Position numbers and translations under genes: made by a program. The notes under the pieces were generated by a model. That model searched no databases, was not told the origin of the DNA, and saw only the letters and a program-made list of their open reading frames with translations. 64,000 bases of DNA from Saccharomycodes ludwigii (Eukaryota; Ascomycota; Saccharomycetes; Saccharomycodales; Saccharomycodaceae), in the NCBI RefSeq assembly GCF_020623625.1, contig NC_060206.1, positions 728,462 through 792,461 on the forward strand, in the 5' to 3' direction. Of the stretch, positions 10,501-20,500 are shown one piece after another. Numbering within the stretch: the stretch's first letter is position 1; each line of letters opens with the position of its first letter.

Positions 10501-10689
10501 CAGCCATGATTTGTACTGTTCAAAATGATATTCAGTTTCTTCCAACAAATCAATTAAATTTTCTAGCTTCAGTTTTGGAAACTTTGGTTTCACATAATAG
10601 CTGAAAGTGCTTTTCACAATGTTTAATAGTTCTCTGGAATATTCAGGAGTATATGAAGAAAATGGTAGCTTTGGTAGATTATCAGCCAT
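7510..10689 (-). CDS. UBP7: Ubiquitin-specific protease with rhodanese-like domain (Ubp7/Ubp11 type)
   Basis: A 1059-aa deubiquitinase that cleaves ubiquitin from conjugates. The order is an N-terminal helical region (1-130), an acidic Asn/Asp-rich linker (DDDEDEDDDDN near 205), a rhodanese-like domain at about 300-440 (LLLIDLRLRKRYEANHL) lacking an obvious catalytic Cys, a low-complexity linker with a His-rich stretch (HHHTHQHPH), and the USP domain from about 585 to the end. Catalytic Cys596 sits in the Cys box GLRNLGNTCYINAM, and His1001 in the His box SGHYTALV. Zinc-ribbon cysteines are CLQCQRCG and CPKCG. A Ser/Asn/His-rich insertion of about 110 aa interrupts the USP fold after the second CxxC. 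Doa4/Ubp5 share this layout, but synteny with GUT2, BAS1 and SKG1/AIM20 identifies the single pre-duplication counterpart of UBP7 and UBP11. Confidence 0.92.
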   Translation of the reverse strand: MADNLPKLPFSSYTPEYSRELLNIVKSTFSYYVKPKFPKLKLENLIDLLEETEYHFEQYKSWLNNKLKKGNIIDTTIDNGSNDNKDDIFGLVEFIIGSFYIYLIIPESIQFHSINKSYSLYLDMRKIYQDESNMSNVLLMVVNQVTNILQQNQVVNDVTKINRRRAYSITSTKSKNLSINNQDNNVASKNYPNYKGNDRERGEEYDDDEDEDDDDNSIFWKAPETTRNDHLIVPSIINKTPTQLQEQPPFFSPAFNKDYTNTSTFDVNRYQTHRKDSYHSIYMWPNEEEEQDDSMVQLLKVQTTSSISAENLFRILSDQNKSNELLLIDLRLRKRYEANHLVSKYIINIDPSLFKSPNGGKILESAIQLDSTLKTSLPNDQYKLFNNISSFKYVVYYTDMKTYMNIDFDYQLKFFQILYTSDLKLQHTPKILLGGYDQWKKLLHIKGKESPNFNSSAYLYRREDTHHHTHQHPHVTSTSLANSSSTSSNSSGSSFDATKNIDKVLLSGVADMSSVSQPPALPPKILVSQNASTAYNRPRMPIPQKRLQNGSYNTKELARTPSNQAILIHGIPTIEASSNEYVSLSVAGLRNLGNTCYINAMVQCLFGTPVFRGIFLSSKYREYFQPEYKKKYQLSKSFHTIFTKMYMNGGCSVVPSGFLKSCNLLRPDLNIPTDQQDTQEFLLFVLDQLHDELSNKETVLKDYPNLLLHSDDLLCVNPKMYDKWFEENFNSNGVSPIDEIFQGQIENCLQCQRCGYSSYNYSTFYVLSLAIPRVESSKLLKTKKKKKIKLEDCINLFTNDEILAGDNAWDCPKCGTQHSSFKEKENIRSRAHIKTNKEDNTESNNNHSSNKSSKGFFNFHHGHHYLRSRSPFRKEANGSTSNEENILISPSDSSLKRRLWKSHSSNTENVNNSSKLNNTTDDGNNGKGWSGKLTTLKSLNFITMPPILIVHLSRFYYDLTKKNDAIVTYPLILNIVLKNNSVVKYRLYGLVNHSGNLISGHYTALVNKDLNHSLNKDAQRWYYFDDEAVKLDNNHGDIDEGVISVSSRDVYVLFYERIN

Positions 10690-11247
10690 TTTCTAATTTT
10701 TATTTATTTATTTATTTATTTATTTATTTCTATTAATTATTGTAAAATCAGTAATTTTTTTTTTTTTCTTTCTTTCTTTTGAAAGTAAAAAGATAATCAG
10801 AGACAGCAAAAATTTATCAAGATTAAATAAATCGAAATGGGTTTTATTTATGCTTTTTGCAACCTGAACCGCCTCCCTTTTTATTTATTTTATTTATTTG
10901 TTTATTAAAAGAAAAAGATTTGTCCGAAATTATTCGGATAAAATGTAATAATCCGAATTACTCAACATACGGAAACACGGATATTTGATTTTCGGATATA
11001 ATGCAAACCGGGTAACAATGTCATCAGAACTTAAATAAAAAAAAAAAAGAAAGAAAAAAAAAAAAAAAAGAAAGTGGGTATATAAACGATAACCTTTCCT
11101 TTTTCTTTTTCTTTTACTTTGCAATGATTTAAAAAAAAAAAACCTCCCCCCATCAATCATTCTCAATTGTTTGTGTTCAATATAATCACTGTTCAGACCT
11201 CCCCCATTCCCTTAATTGTCTTATCAATATTATACTTTCAAATCTTA

Positions 11248-11281
<34 letters not shown>

Positions 11282-11305
11282 TTTTTTTGGAATCTGTCAT
11301 TAATA
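10690..11305. promoter_or_regulatory. Divergent UBP7/BAS1 promoter with CCG-N8-CGG palindrome and Reb1 site
   Basis: This region is shared by two divergent genes. It contains CCGAAATTATTCGG at 10924-10937, a second ATCCGAATTACTC about 14 bp further, more CGGA half-sites to about 11000, and a perfect Reb1-type CCGGGTAA at 11008-11015. Reb1 commonly keeps divergent yeast promoters nucleosome-free. The same 14-mer recurs upstream of BNR1. A TTTA tandem repeat (about 10700-10730) and long poly-T/poly-A runs flank both starts. Confidence 0.55.
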
Positions 11306-13771
11306 ATGGCTGGAGAAAAAGTAAATAAAAATATCACCGAATCCTCTGAACTCACCACTACTAAGAATACCACCAACAAACCACAGAAGAGAATAACTGT
11401 CGATGCATTAGAAATCTCGGAAAAATTAGGCTTTACAATTCATAGAAAAACAAACCGGGTATTATGGACTGAAGATGAAGATCAAAAAGTTTTAAACTCT
11501 GTAGATGAAATGGTGAAAAACTTGGGATATGCACGTGGGTTGGATTATTTAAAAGAGAATCCAACTATGGCACCTGGTGTCTTGGAGTATCTAGATTGGG
11601 ATCTTATATCAAAGCAGCATTTCCTCAATAATGAGCGTAGAAGGGGGAAAGATATAAAGAAAAGATGGAATAGCACGTTAGATCCAAATTTGAAAAGGGG
11701 CAAATGGTCCAAAGAAGAAGATGATCTATTGTTAAAAACATACACCAAATATGGACCCCATTGGCTCAAAATTTCTAAGGAGATTCCAGGTAGAAATGAA
11801 GATCAATGTTCCAAAAGATATGTCGAGGCACTTGATCCCAAGCTATCTGAGGGTAGGCTTAGATCATGGAGTTTAGAAGAGGACTTGTTGTTAATATCCA
11901 TGGTGAAGGAGCATGGGACAAAATGGAGGACGATATCGACGGAAATGCAGTCGAGGCCCAGTTTAACGTGTCGAAATAGGTGGAGGAAAATAATAACAAG
12001 TGTTATAAGGAAGAGGGCTTCCAAAGATATCATGGAAGCTGTTAAAAACACTGGTGCATCTTTAGAGAGTATCGAATTGGGATTGAATAAAAAAGGTCAA
12101 AGAAAACCTGCTGATAAAGAAGTAAATGATCTTTGTAAGGAAGATAATGTTATGTCTGTTGGAGAACATAAACATCTACTTAGTAGGGAAAGCCATGATA
12201 TACTGGATGGAGGGAACAATGATATAGTCAGCGGAAAAAATGATAAAAAAAAACAGCAACATTTTTCCACATCTAAGAACGAAAAAGCAAAGACGCATTT
12301 TACAAATAAACTGGATAATACCATGCCTGAGCCGATATTATCTCCAGAATCCACACAGGCAGGAAAAAAAATACCTAGAGGCATTCAAATTAATCAAAAT
12401 AGAAATACAACAACTCCAACTATTGATAAAACCCAAGTGGAATTATTAAACAAATCGCCATCTCCAAGTATTTTGGACTATAAATCCCAAAAATGTTTTG
12501 TCCAGTTACCGAAAATTACCAACCAAACATCTCCAATTGATAATAATGAAAAAAGTTATACCAACACAGACCCTAATAACCATACACCTGGTCTTATTGG
12601 TCATAAAAATTTGACCGCAAAAAATAAAGGGGAAAACAAAAGTGGCAATACTATAATTGGGAACATTGCCCCCACTCCCGACAAAATGCAATGGAAATAT
12701 ACTTTAAAAGATAACATGGGATATTCACTTTCAAATGGGGTTATTAGTTCTTCGGAATTGGTGAATGAATTAATAATGGAGGCTAAAAAGAATAACTTAA
12801 AAATATCAATTCATCAACATATACATAATCATTATGGTAATCATGGCAATAACACAGGAACCACGGATATTTTGTTCCAAAGCAATGAAACGTCGCCTGA
12901 ATCTATAAACGCAGGATCAACTAATAACTCTATCAATTTTATGAAAAACAATACGCATGCTAATCATGAAGCAAATTTAATTACTGGGGCCTCTCCTTTA
13001 GCGAGTTTAGACCCTCTTGATGGTAACAATGGATTTACCTCACTTACCACGACACAATTTCCACAACCAACATTTCCAGTTAGTAGACCACCAAGTTCTC
13101 TGGGTGGGGCTCCAAACACACCTAAGATTATGCAGGATCTACAAGAAATGGGAATAAGCAGACATAGACATTTCAAGACACTACCGCCAACTGTCAAACC
13201 CAAATTGGGATCATCTGATTCTTCTAAATTGACAGATATTAATAGGATTTTAAACTCTAATATGTCAAGTAGTAGATGTCGAAGGAAGAATGAACGGAAG
13301 AGACGGGTAAGTGACAATACCAAACTAGGGTCTGAATCTGAGGGAAATACACCTGTTAGTAGTATTAGTAGTACTAATTCTGCTGTCAATATCTCATTAA
13401 ATACAAATATTCAGGGATCTTTTCCTGAGAAAAGATGTAAAATTCATAGAATTAAGAATGAATCTAAAAATATTTCACATCGTGAATCTAGAGGATCATC
13501 TTCATCACATAATTTGGAGGAAGAAGAAGGACCTGATTTTTGGGAGAGCTTACGTTCTTTGCAGCCCGGTCCAGCTTTAAACAAAGACACTGAAAATGAG
13601 GATGATTCAAGGTTGGAGCTGTTTTATCAATTTTTTGGGCCGCCAGAGACTTCTACTATTTATTATTCCTCAGCGGCATTAAACAAAAAAAATATGAAGG
13701 TTACAGAGCAAACTGAAGACTCTGAAAAAGGATTGGATGAAGATTACCTTTTACCATTTAATCCGAGTTAA
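11306..13771 (+). CDS. BAS1: Myb-type transcription factor Bas1
   Basis: An 821-aa activator. In S. cerevisiae Bas1 works with Pho2 to switch on purine (ADE) and histidine genes when AICAR/SAICAR accumulate. Three Myb repeats lie in the N-terminal third: a divergent R1 (VLWTEDEDQKVLNSV near 50), R2 starting GKWSKEEDDLLLKTYTKYGP and ending PGRNEDQCSKRYVE, and R3 WSLEEDLLLISMVKEHGTKW with RPSLTCRNRWRKII, almost as in Bas1. The rest is Asn/Ser/Thr-rich, with a basic RCRRKNERKRR segment and an acidic, Phe/Leu-containing tail. The frame is open upstream through a poly-T tract, but only TTG precedes, so the ATG at 11306 (MAGEKVNK) is the start. Position between the UBP and AIM20/SKG1 genes matches YKR098C-YKR099W-YKR100C. 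Confidence 0.95.
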   Translation: MAGEKVNKNITESSELTTTKNTTNKPQKRITVDALEISEKLGFTIHRKTNRVLWTEDEDQKVLNSVDEMVKNLGYARGLDYLKENPTMAPGVLEYLDWDLISKQHFLNNERRRGKDIKKRWNSTLDPNLKRGKWSKEEDDLLLKTYTKYGPHWLKISKEIPGRNEDQCSKRYVEALDPKLSEGRLRSWSLEEDLLLISMVKEHGTKWRTISTEMQSRPSLTCRNRWRKIITSVIRKRASKDIMEAVKNTGASLESIELGLNKKGQRKPADKEVNDLCKEDNVMSVGEHKHLLSRESHDILDGGNNDIVSGKNDKKKQQHFSTSKNEKAKTHFTNKLDNTMPEPILSPESTQAGKKIPRGIQINQNRNTTTPTIDKTQVELLNKSPSPSILDYKSQKCFVQLPKITNQTSPIDNNEKSYTNTDPNNHTPGLIGHKNLTAKNKGENKSGNTIIGNIAPTPDKMQWKYTLKDNMGYSLSNGVISSSELVNELIMEAKKNNLKISIHQHIHNHYGNHGNNTGTTDILFQSNETSPESINAGSTNNSINFMKNNTHANHEANLITGASPLASLDPLDGNNGFTSLTTTQFPQPTFPVSRPPSSLGGAPNTPKIMQDLQEMGISRHRHFKTLPPTVKPKLGSSDSSKLTDINRILNSNMSSSRCRRKNERKRRVSDNTKLGSESEGNTPVSSISSTNSAVNISLNTNIQGSFPEKRCKIHRIKNESKNISHRESRGSSSSHNLEEEEGPDFWESLRSLQPGPALNKDTENEDDSRLELFYQFFGPPETSTIYYSSAALNKKNMKVTEQTEDSEKGLDEDYLLPFNPS

Positions 13772-13833
13772 GAAAAGGAAGGGGGAGGGAAGTATAGTAC
13801 ATAGGAAGTATAAATTACATAATATTTGTTATT

Positions 13834-13869
<36 letters not shown>

Positions 13870-13989
13870 TATCGGAATGAATATAGTAAAAAATAAATTC
13901 TACAGGAATAGTAATATGTAAATTTGGATACCCATTTTTTTTTAGTAAACAAGGTTTAATATGAGTGGTAGAAATAAAAGTTTTCACAA

Positions 13990-14441
13990 TTATTTGCGTA
14001 CAAATGATGAGGATGAACTGGCTGATGCTACACTATAATCGTAGACTGTTTCACCTACCTCTAAATACTTGCCAACAAAGTTCTGGAAACCGGGATCTTG
14101 AAGTAAAAAATCTTTATTTAAAGTTAATCCTGTGTTTCTTCTTATTCCAGCCAAACAGGTGGAAACCAAAACCAAATCAGCAGCAATATGAATAGTTTTC
14201 CCAAGCTATATATATATATATATACATTATGAAGTGATCAAGCACATGTATAATGAACTCCAAAAGGAAAAGTATATACATGATAAAGATTTCAATTTTT
14301 GATGTTAGTAGAGAAAGGCACAAGCTAAAAAAAAAAAAAAAAAAATACATCCCAATAAAAAGCATATCTACATGGACCAATAATATAGGCTTGATATACT
14401 GTATTCTTGGTATTAACATTTTAGAAACATACCAATGTCAT
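13990..14441 (-). CDS. ATG44: Mitofissin Atg44 (DUF1748), spliced two-exon gene
   Basis: Exon 1 is 14433-14441 (9 nt, Met-Thr-Leu), the intron is 14206-14432, and exon 2 is 13990-14205 (71 codons plus TAA). The joined protein is 74 aa. Intron signals on the minus strand are a perfect GTATGT donor (14432-14427), a perfect TACTAAC branch point (14310-14304) and a TAG acceptor (14208-14206); the reading frame continues in phase. The protein has the DUF1748/mitofissin look: a short hydrophobic helix, then VSTCLAGIRRNTGLTL and FVGKYLEVGETVYDYSV. S. cerevisiae YIL156W-B (ATG44/MDI1) is a small intron-containing gene lying between UBP7 and COA1; position and strand agree. Atg44 acts in the mitochondrial intermembrane space, driving membrane fission for mitophagy. 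Without splicing, the reading frame has no usable ATG. Confidence 0.88.
14206..14432 (-). other. Spliceosomal intron of ATG44
   Basis: The 227-nt intron has donor GTATGT, branch point TACTAAC and a TAG acceptor preceded by an alternating AT tract. Branch-to-acceptor distance is about 98 nt, rather long for yeast. The only nearer AG I see is a disfavoured GAG around 14250. Signals were read directly; splicing itself is inferred. Confidence 0.85.
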
Positions 14442-14844
14442 TTTCACGTGTGTTATTTTCTGTAAAGTTGTCCAGTCTTTGGATTGATTTTGTTTTTTTT
14501 TGTTTTTGTTTTTGTTTTGTTTTGATTAATTTTGAAGTTGTTTTGCTTGCTTGCAAATTTTTTTTTTTTTTCTTTCTTTTTTAATTTCAAAAAAAAATAA
14601 CGAAAAAATAAAAAAAATATCAAATAAAGCACAAATACCATCGAATTTACCCCTTCTTTACAATTTTCTTTTGTCTTTTTTTTCTTCTGTAAAACAAAAA
14701 CAAAATTAAAAAAAAAAAAAAAAAAAGGTATAATAAACCATAAAATTTAACTAACTTTTTTATTTCTGTCATTATATCTATTTAAAGAGACATAAGAGAA
14801 GAAGAAAAAAAAAATTAAAAGACTCCTTTATATATAAAAACACT
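14442..14844. promoter_or_regulatory. Divergent ATG44/COA1 promoter region
   Basis: About 400 bp of A- and T-runs separates the ATG44 first exon from the COA1 ATG. A CACGTG sits within 10-15 bp of the ATG44 start (around 14447-14452). I see no other distinct factor site. Confidence 0.4.
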
Positions 14845-15489
14845 ATGCTATGTTTTAAAAATCAATTAACTAAAAGGGTGATATTGAATGGTAGTAAAAT
14901 CCATACATCAAAATGGTTATCATTTCCTTTAAAGAATAGCTATTCCCAAATTACAAAAAGGACTTTGTTTACCACTATTCCAACTTTGACACAGTCACCT
15001 GGAACTTTACCGCCTATCAATGATAAATTGGAAGAATCAAATACAAAAAAAAAACGTCCAATGACTGTGAATGATACTTTACCAGACCCCTTCAAAGATA
15101 AGCTCAAGAATAGAGTCCAATTTATTGTATTTGTTGTTACTACCACTATAGCTTTGTTATGTTTGTTTAATTACGAGAAAACACAATCTCCAATTGTCAC
15201 AAATACACTATACCAATTACGTAGATCACAAAGAATTAGAGAGTTGTTGGGTAACAATATTGATTTCGAGGGATTGTTCCCTTGGGTTTTTGGTGAATTG
15301 AACCAAGTTGCTGGGAAAATAAACATTACTTTTTATGTTAAAGGTACCAAAGGTGTTAGAGGAACAGTCAGATTGGTTGCTGACAAGAACAATGAATTTA
15401 ACGAGCTTTTCATTAAAGACTGGAGTATTACTATAGGAAATGAAAAAATTAATTTGGTCGATGAGGAGGAAAATGCCAAAATTGAGTAG
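14845..15489 (+). CDS. COA1: Cytochrome c oxidase assembly factor Coa1
   Basis: A 214-aa mitochondrial inner-membrane protein. Coa1 associates with newly made Cox1 and helps hand it to later assembly intermediates, linked to Mss51 and Shy1. The N-terminal 80 residues are basic and hydroxylated, as expected of a matrix presequence. A single membrane segment lies at about 91-110 (VQFIVFVVTTTIALLCLFNY). The C-terminal domain has the Coa1/Tim21-like pattern: LRRSQRIRELLGNNIDF, then GKINITFYVKGTKGVRGTVR. S. cerevisiae Coa1 is 197 aa. Orthology is supported by position next to ATG44 and AIM20, as in the YIL156W-B, YIL157C, YIL158W run. It converges with AIM20/SKG1. Confidence 0.9.
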   Translation: MLCFKNQLTKRVILNGSKIHTSKWLSFPLKNSYSQITKRTLFTTIPTLTQSPGTLPPINDKLEESNTKKKRPMTVNDTLPDPFKDKLKNRVQFIVFVVTTTIALLCLFNYEKTQSPIVTNTLYQLRRSQRIRELLGNNIDFEGLFPWVFGELNQVAGKINITFYVKGTKGVRGTVRLVADKNNEFNELFIKDWSITIGNEKINLVDEEENAKIE

Positions 15490-15878
15490 TTGACAATGAC
15501 CTCATTAGTTTTACTTTATTTTTAAGTTATTTCTTGGGTTTTCTATTGAGCACATGCCTCTTGTATATAAACATGTATGTTTATAGTTTAATCAAGGATT
15601 TCTTTATTTTATTACATCTTATCATTGACTGTAAAAAAAAAAAGTAATTTTGTATATATTGCCAATGTTATAACAAAAAAAAAAGGGAATATACATGAAT
15701 TTAAAAAACAAGAGTAAAGAAAAAAAGAAAAACTTATATTTCGAAATGGTACAGAAGATTTAAATAATCAAAAAGATAAAAAGTACAAGGAGGAAGGAGG
15801 GGGATGAGAAAAAAAAAAAAAATTAATAAATAAAAGATCATAATAAATCCTAAAGCATCTGATTGGAATGTCTATTCA

Positions 15879-15910
<32 letters not shown>

Positions 15911-15945
15911 CTTCTTTTTTAATAGCCGATAATTTCTAAATGTTA
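15490..15945. other. COA1/AIM20 convergent intergenic region
   Basis: 456 bp of A-rich then T-rich sequence, including an uninterrupted T run of about 29 nt near 15882-15910. I see no gene; it probably serves only as the two 3' ends. Confidence 0.5.
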
Positions 15946-17055
15946 TTATATTTTGGGTCTCAAGCTATCGATGAAGTCCTTTTTATTCTGTGAATAATTC
16001 GTGTAATCATTTTCATACTGATCTTCTTCCTCTATTGTGGAAGCTTGCTCAATGTTATGATCTCCAACGGGTCCTATAACCGGATTACTATTTTCTCTCA
16101 GTGAGGATTGGATCGAAAGATTATCGGATATTTGGTTTTCATCATCAAAAATGCTTTCCCTCTTATCGTTAAAATTATCACGTATTTTGGACGAGTTGCT
16201 ACCAGAAGTATGATCTGGGACCAAATATGTTGTAGAAGAGACATTATCATCATGTTTTTTCAAATTACGTATACTAGATTTCGTCTGCATCTTATAGCTG
16301 TTATGTCGTGTTATTGACGAGGAATCTTTTAAAGATGGATAAGACCCAACTTTTTGTAGATTGTGTGATGAGGTAGATGGGTGTCTTGGATAGTAGTTTC
16401 CATAATCTTGGCTGTTTAAATTCCGAACTAACATGTTTTCCGTAGAAGTATAAGGAGTTGTAAGTTGTGAGGTGTGATGCTGTTGTTCCGGATCTTTTGA
16501 GAGTGTATCTAGGGCAATAGAATCTTTGTCTGTATCTTTGAATATTGGAACATATGTATCATATAAGATTGAGTTATTCATGATCATATGCTGTTTGTTA
16601 TTTTCAGGGGGATTATTCTTGTTCTCAGCATTATTTATATTTTCTGTACTATTATCAGTATGGTTTCCGAGTTTGAGTTCTTCATTGCTATTAAAATTAG
16701 TGGGATAGTATTGCTCATACATGTTTTTGACCATATTTCTTCTATACGCGGGGACATATCTAGAGGAAGATGATCTTTTCAGTGTATTATTTGGCTTAAT
16801 AATAGAATCTGTTTTATGGTCATCTGTGTCATCTAGCATTTGTTGTGTGCTATTATTATTATTGTTATAATATTCTTTCAGATCATTTATATTTGATATC
16901 ACTAAATCACCATTCAGACTATGACCATCATCTTCTCGTAATTCCTTTTTAAATCTTTCTTGCATTTTTATCCAAAATGCCAAGGCGAGTACCACTGCTA
17001 CAGCACATGGAATACCTATAGCACAGCCAACAGTTACTGATGTACTGGTTCCCAT
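15946..17055 (-). CDS. AIM20: Aim20/Skg1 family single-pass membrane protein
   Basis: A 369-aa protein of the Aim20/Skg1 pair. Skg1 is a plasma-membrane protein at the bud involved in cell-wall polymer composition; Aim20 was found in a mitochondrial inheritance screen. The N terminus is short and luminal, followed by one hydrophobic segment at about 7-27 (VGCAIGIPCAVAVVLALAFW) and a basic stop-transfer stretch (KMQERFKKELRE). The remaining 330 residues are cytosolic, Ser/Asn/His-rich and mostly disordered, with a conserved short block SSSRYVPAYRRNMVKNMYEQ near 95-113. The call rests on topology, this RxxPAYRR-type block and synteny: it lies between COA1 and BNR1, and beyond BAS1, where both YIL158W and YKR100C map. 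It is the single pre-duplication counterpart. Confidence 0.85.
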   Translation of the reverse strand: MGTSTSVTVGCAIGIPCAVAVVLALAFWIKMQERFKKELREDDGHSLNGDLVISNINDLKEYYNNNNNSTQQMLDDTDDHKTDSIIKPNNTLKRSSSSRYVPAYRRNMVKNMYEQYYPTNFNSNEELKLGNHTDNSTENINNAENKNNPPENNKQHMIMNNSILYDTYVPIFKDTDKDSIALDTLSKDPEQQHHTSQLTTPYTSTENMLVRNLNSQDYGNYYPRHPSTSSHNLQKVGSYPSLKDSSSITRHNSYKMQTKSSIRNLKKHDDNVSSTTYLVPDHTSGSNSSKIRDNFNDKRESIFDDENQISDNLSIQSSLRENSNPVIGPVGDHNIEQASTIEEEDQYENDYTNYSQNKKDFIDSLRPKI

Positions 17056-17529
17056 ATTTATATTATTATTTGTTTTCTTTTGCTATTTCTCCTTACTTAA
17101 ACAAGGAAATTTTATATGAGTCTCGGATAATACACTAGAAAGGATGATATTTTGATGTTATCTTTTATGATAAATGTTTTAGTTTTTAGTTTTTAGTTTT
17201 TCAAAATATTCTTTATCTAAGATCTCGATTTAGGCTTATAAAAAGAAAAAAAAAAAAAAAAAAAAACTAAAACCGCCTTACAAAAGAAAAATTATTACAC
17301 CTTTTTTTTTCTTTTTGCTTAAAAAATAAAAAAAATAAAAAAAATAAAAAAAATAAAAAAAAAAAAAGAAAATTATTCCCAATTGAGATATTTCCTAATC
17401 GGGAAACAAACAAATAGCCATTTTAATATAAAGTTCTAGACCTTTAAATTTTCCATGTTACAAAACAAAAATTAAAAATTAAAGCAAAAATCATGAAAAA
17501 AAAACCCCCATCGCTATCAACATTTTTTG
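17056..17529. other. AIM20 upstream / BNR1 downstream region
   Basis: 474 bp between two genes transcribed in the same (minus) direction. It contains TTTTTAG repeats near 17180-17205, an A22-type tract near 17250 and a series of A7T-type units at 17320-17365. I see no gene. Confidence 0.45.
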
Positions 17530-20500
17530 TTACAAATTTTGAGTACCTTTTATCAATGTTTGAGTTCTGTTTAATAAAGAATTTGATCTATTTTTAGTAG
17601 TTGTAGTCCCCTTTTTCACAACTTTAACTTGCTTTTCATCATCACCGACAATTTCTTCATTATTTCCATGTTCATCAGCATTAGGAACGCTTTTCAATTT
17701 ATGAATTAAAAAATCAACCACTGCAGGTGATTCTTCATACACTTTTTCTTCTTGTTTTTCTATCACTTGCTTAGTAAGCCCGTTTCTTAAAATATCCTCA
17801 TATTTTGTTTCATTTTCAATAATCTTTGATTGTTCTTGCTCATATTTTTTCTTACGTTCTAACAACAAATCTCGTCTTTCCTTATACATTCGTTCGGCTT
17901 GTTCTTTTTCCAAATTATCTTTGCGAACTTTCTTTAACTCAACGTTAAAATTTATAAACGTTTGGAAAAACTCTGCTTTAGATTCCTCACTTTGTGGGGT
18001 TTCTCCATAAAGTTTCATTGTTTTTGATAAGTCATCCATTGTCAACTGGTACTGGTTTCTTAACAAAGTTGATTTTCTTTTGGCTCTCGTTACTTCTGGC
18101 ATCAATTTTTCCACAACCAAATCACCTTCCCCTAATAAAGAAGTGTCAGAAAATTTACCCTTCTCAAAAATATCGGAAACAGTTTTAATTTTTTTAAAAA
18201 AGTCCTTGCATTCCATTTCTACAGAATCAATGGATAAATTACCCAAGGTTTCTAGCCTATTTAATTTATTCAAGTATTCACTTAGCTCATCATCAAATGC
18301 CGTCCTGATTATCTCCTCAACAAAATGAAGCAAAGAAATTTGATTATTGCTATTGCTTTTAACAAAACCAAGTTTGTTCAATGAACTTAATCTAAATCCA
18401 TCAGTTTTTTTGTAATTCATAAAATTTCCTATGGATATAATGATATAGAAAATCTTCTCCATGTGTTTTGAATTTTGTAATAGGTTCAAGGCGTCGTCTA
18501 TTTTCTGCAACTTGAATAAAATATCATAATAATCTTTTTCAAAATTTGTCAAAATGACTAGGCATTTAGAACGTATCTCCCAATAATGTCTAAGTTTATA
18601 ACATAAATGGTAGTATATTTGATCCCATCTTTCAAGTTCATCCAGACTTTTCAATCCGTCTTCGTAATCCTTATAGCTCTTCAGTGCAGTTTTTGGCACA
18701 TGACACAAATCCTCCTTGGTGAAAAATTCTAGCACAATGTGATTTTCTAGTATAGCTTTATCGCATTGTAGCACTTTTGTGACAAATTGTTTAACAGTTA
18801 AAGAAGAATATACGTGTAAATTTATGCCAAACTCATGTGCCAATTCCATTGTTAAATATGTCTTTTTTAATACTTTTTTGTTTTTAGAGTTATCACTATT
18901 AGCCCTTTTATCAGTTCTCCCAATGCTGTTCCCTCCTTCTTGGTGTTTATTCGTTCTGTTGAATGGTTTAATTTGGAATAAATGCAGCACCTTAGCATAA
19001 ATACCCAATTCTTCTAGTTGTTTATCAACTTCCACCCTATATTCAGAGTTATCCCATAAAGTTCCATCAACTGAGCTCAATCTATCCCAATGAACTTGCT
19101 TTAGTTTTATTTCTGGTTTAGGAGTCTCTAAATTTTTGTTTGAGAGGGAACTGTCATTATTTATTTTTAAAACTTTTGGAGATAAGGAAGAATTAAGAGG
19201 GGGAGGAGGAGGAGGAGGTGGTGGTGGTGGTAACAAGCCTGATCCTTTATTCAATCCACTCTTCTCTAAAAATGGCGGTAGTGGTGGTGGTGGCGGCGAC
19301 AAACCTGATCCTTTATTTGGTGCACTGTTCTCTAAAAATGACGGTAGTGGTGGTGGTAATGGTAACGAACCTGATCCTTTATTCAATGCACTGTTCCCTA
19401 AAAATGGCGGTAGTGGTGGTGGTGATGGTGGCGGCGACAAACCTGATCCTTTATTTAATGTATTATCCTTTAAAAATGGTGGCAGTGGTGGTGGAAGCGG
19501 TAGTGAAGGTGATACAGTTTTTACCAAACCCTCCTTGTTTTTGAACAATGACGGTAATGGAGGCGGACTTGGTATAGCTGACAGAGAAGGCAAAGATTCT
19601 ACCGATTCCAGAAAAGATGGTACCGGTGGTGGTCCGAACAAAAAACTCTTGCTTTGTAACTTTATTGGAGATTCCCCTATTAAAAACGGTTCCTTTCTTT
19701 TCAAGATATCAGTGTTCTCAGATTTTATATTGTCGAAACTAGAAGGAATTATAGTTGATGAAAACATCAAACCTTGCCCACTGGCATTTTCTATAGAAGC
19801 ACCTAAGATGGACTTGCTGGTCGGAACGTTTTTTTTATTTTTCAGCGGAGAACTTGTAACAAACTTTTTTAATGCTAAACCGCTGTTATTTATGTCATCG
19901 GCAGAAAAGTTAGAGTTCTTAATATTGAAGCTGGATGTGTAATCATTTTCATTATCTGATGCAGCCATAGAAGACAATGACAAAACTCTACTACTTTTCG
20001 TCATACTGTTGTTTAGTTTTTTCAAATTATCAAATAAAGTAACTTTTGTTTCCGTGGCTGGAGAAAATTGCTGAATATTACTATTACTATTATGAACTAT
20101 TTCCATGTCAAGTTGTTTCTGTAGTTTTCTTCGTTGTTCGTTCAATTTTTCTACTTTTATTTCATAATCCTTTAGTTGGGAATTACAGGTTTCCAACTGT
20201 ATGCTTTTGTTTTCCAAGTCCTTGATTAGATCATCCTTAGATAAGCTGTTAATTTCCTTTAAATGTTTGACTTCCTTGTTCAACTCTTCAATTTTTAATT
20301 TTGAGAGTTCTAACGAATTCAATGCCCTGCTTGCTATTTGGTCTGATTGTAAACTGTCCATTAAATCATTAATAGAAAATTGAATAAGATTATTTTTTTC
20401 TGGTTCCGCGATATCTTTATAATGGCTCTTATAGTAGTTTAAAACAGTTTCCAAAAACTTTAAAAGCTTTGTTGAATCTGAAAGAGAAGCATTACTCAAA

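Noticed and set aside
11216-11305. N-terminal extension of BAS1 with a poly-Phe stretch
   Set aside because: It has no ATG (begins with TTG) and the Phe run is simply the translated poly-T leader.
19136-19942. Plus-strand glycine-rich 268-codon frame and a Val-rich companion
   Set aside because: Exact antisense of the BNR1 proline-rich FH1 domain (Pro codons read backwards as Gly); no independent start context.
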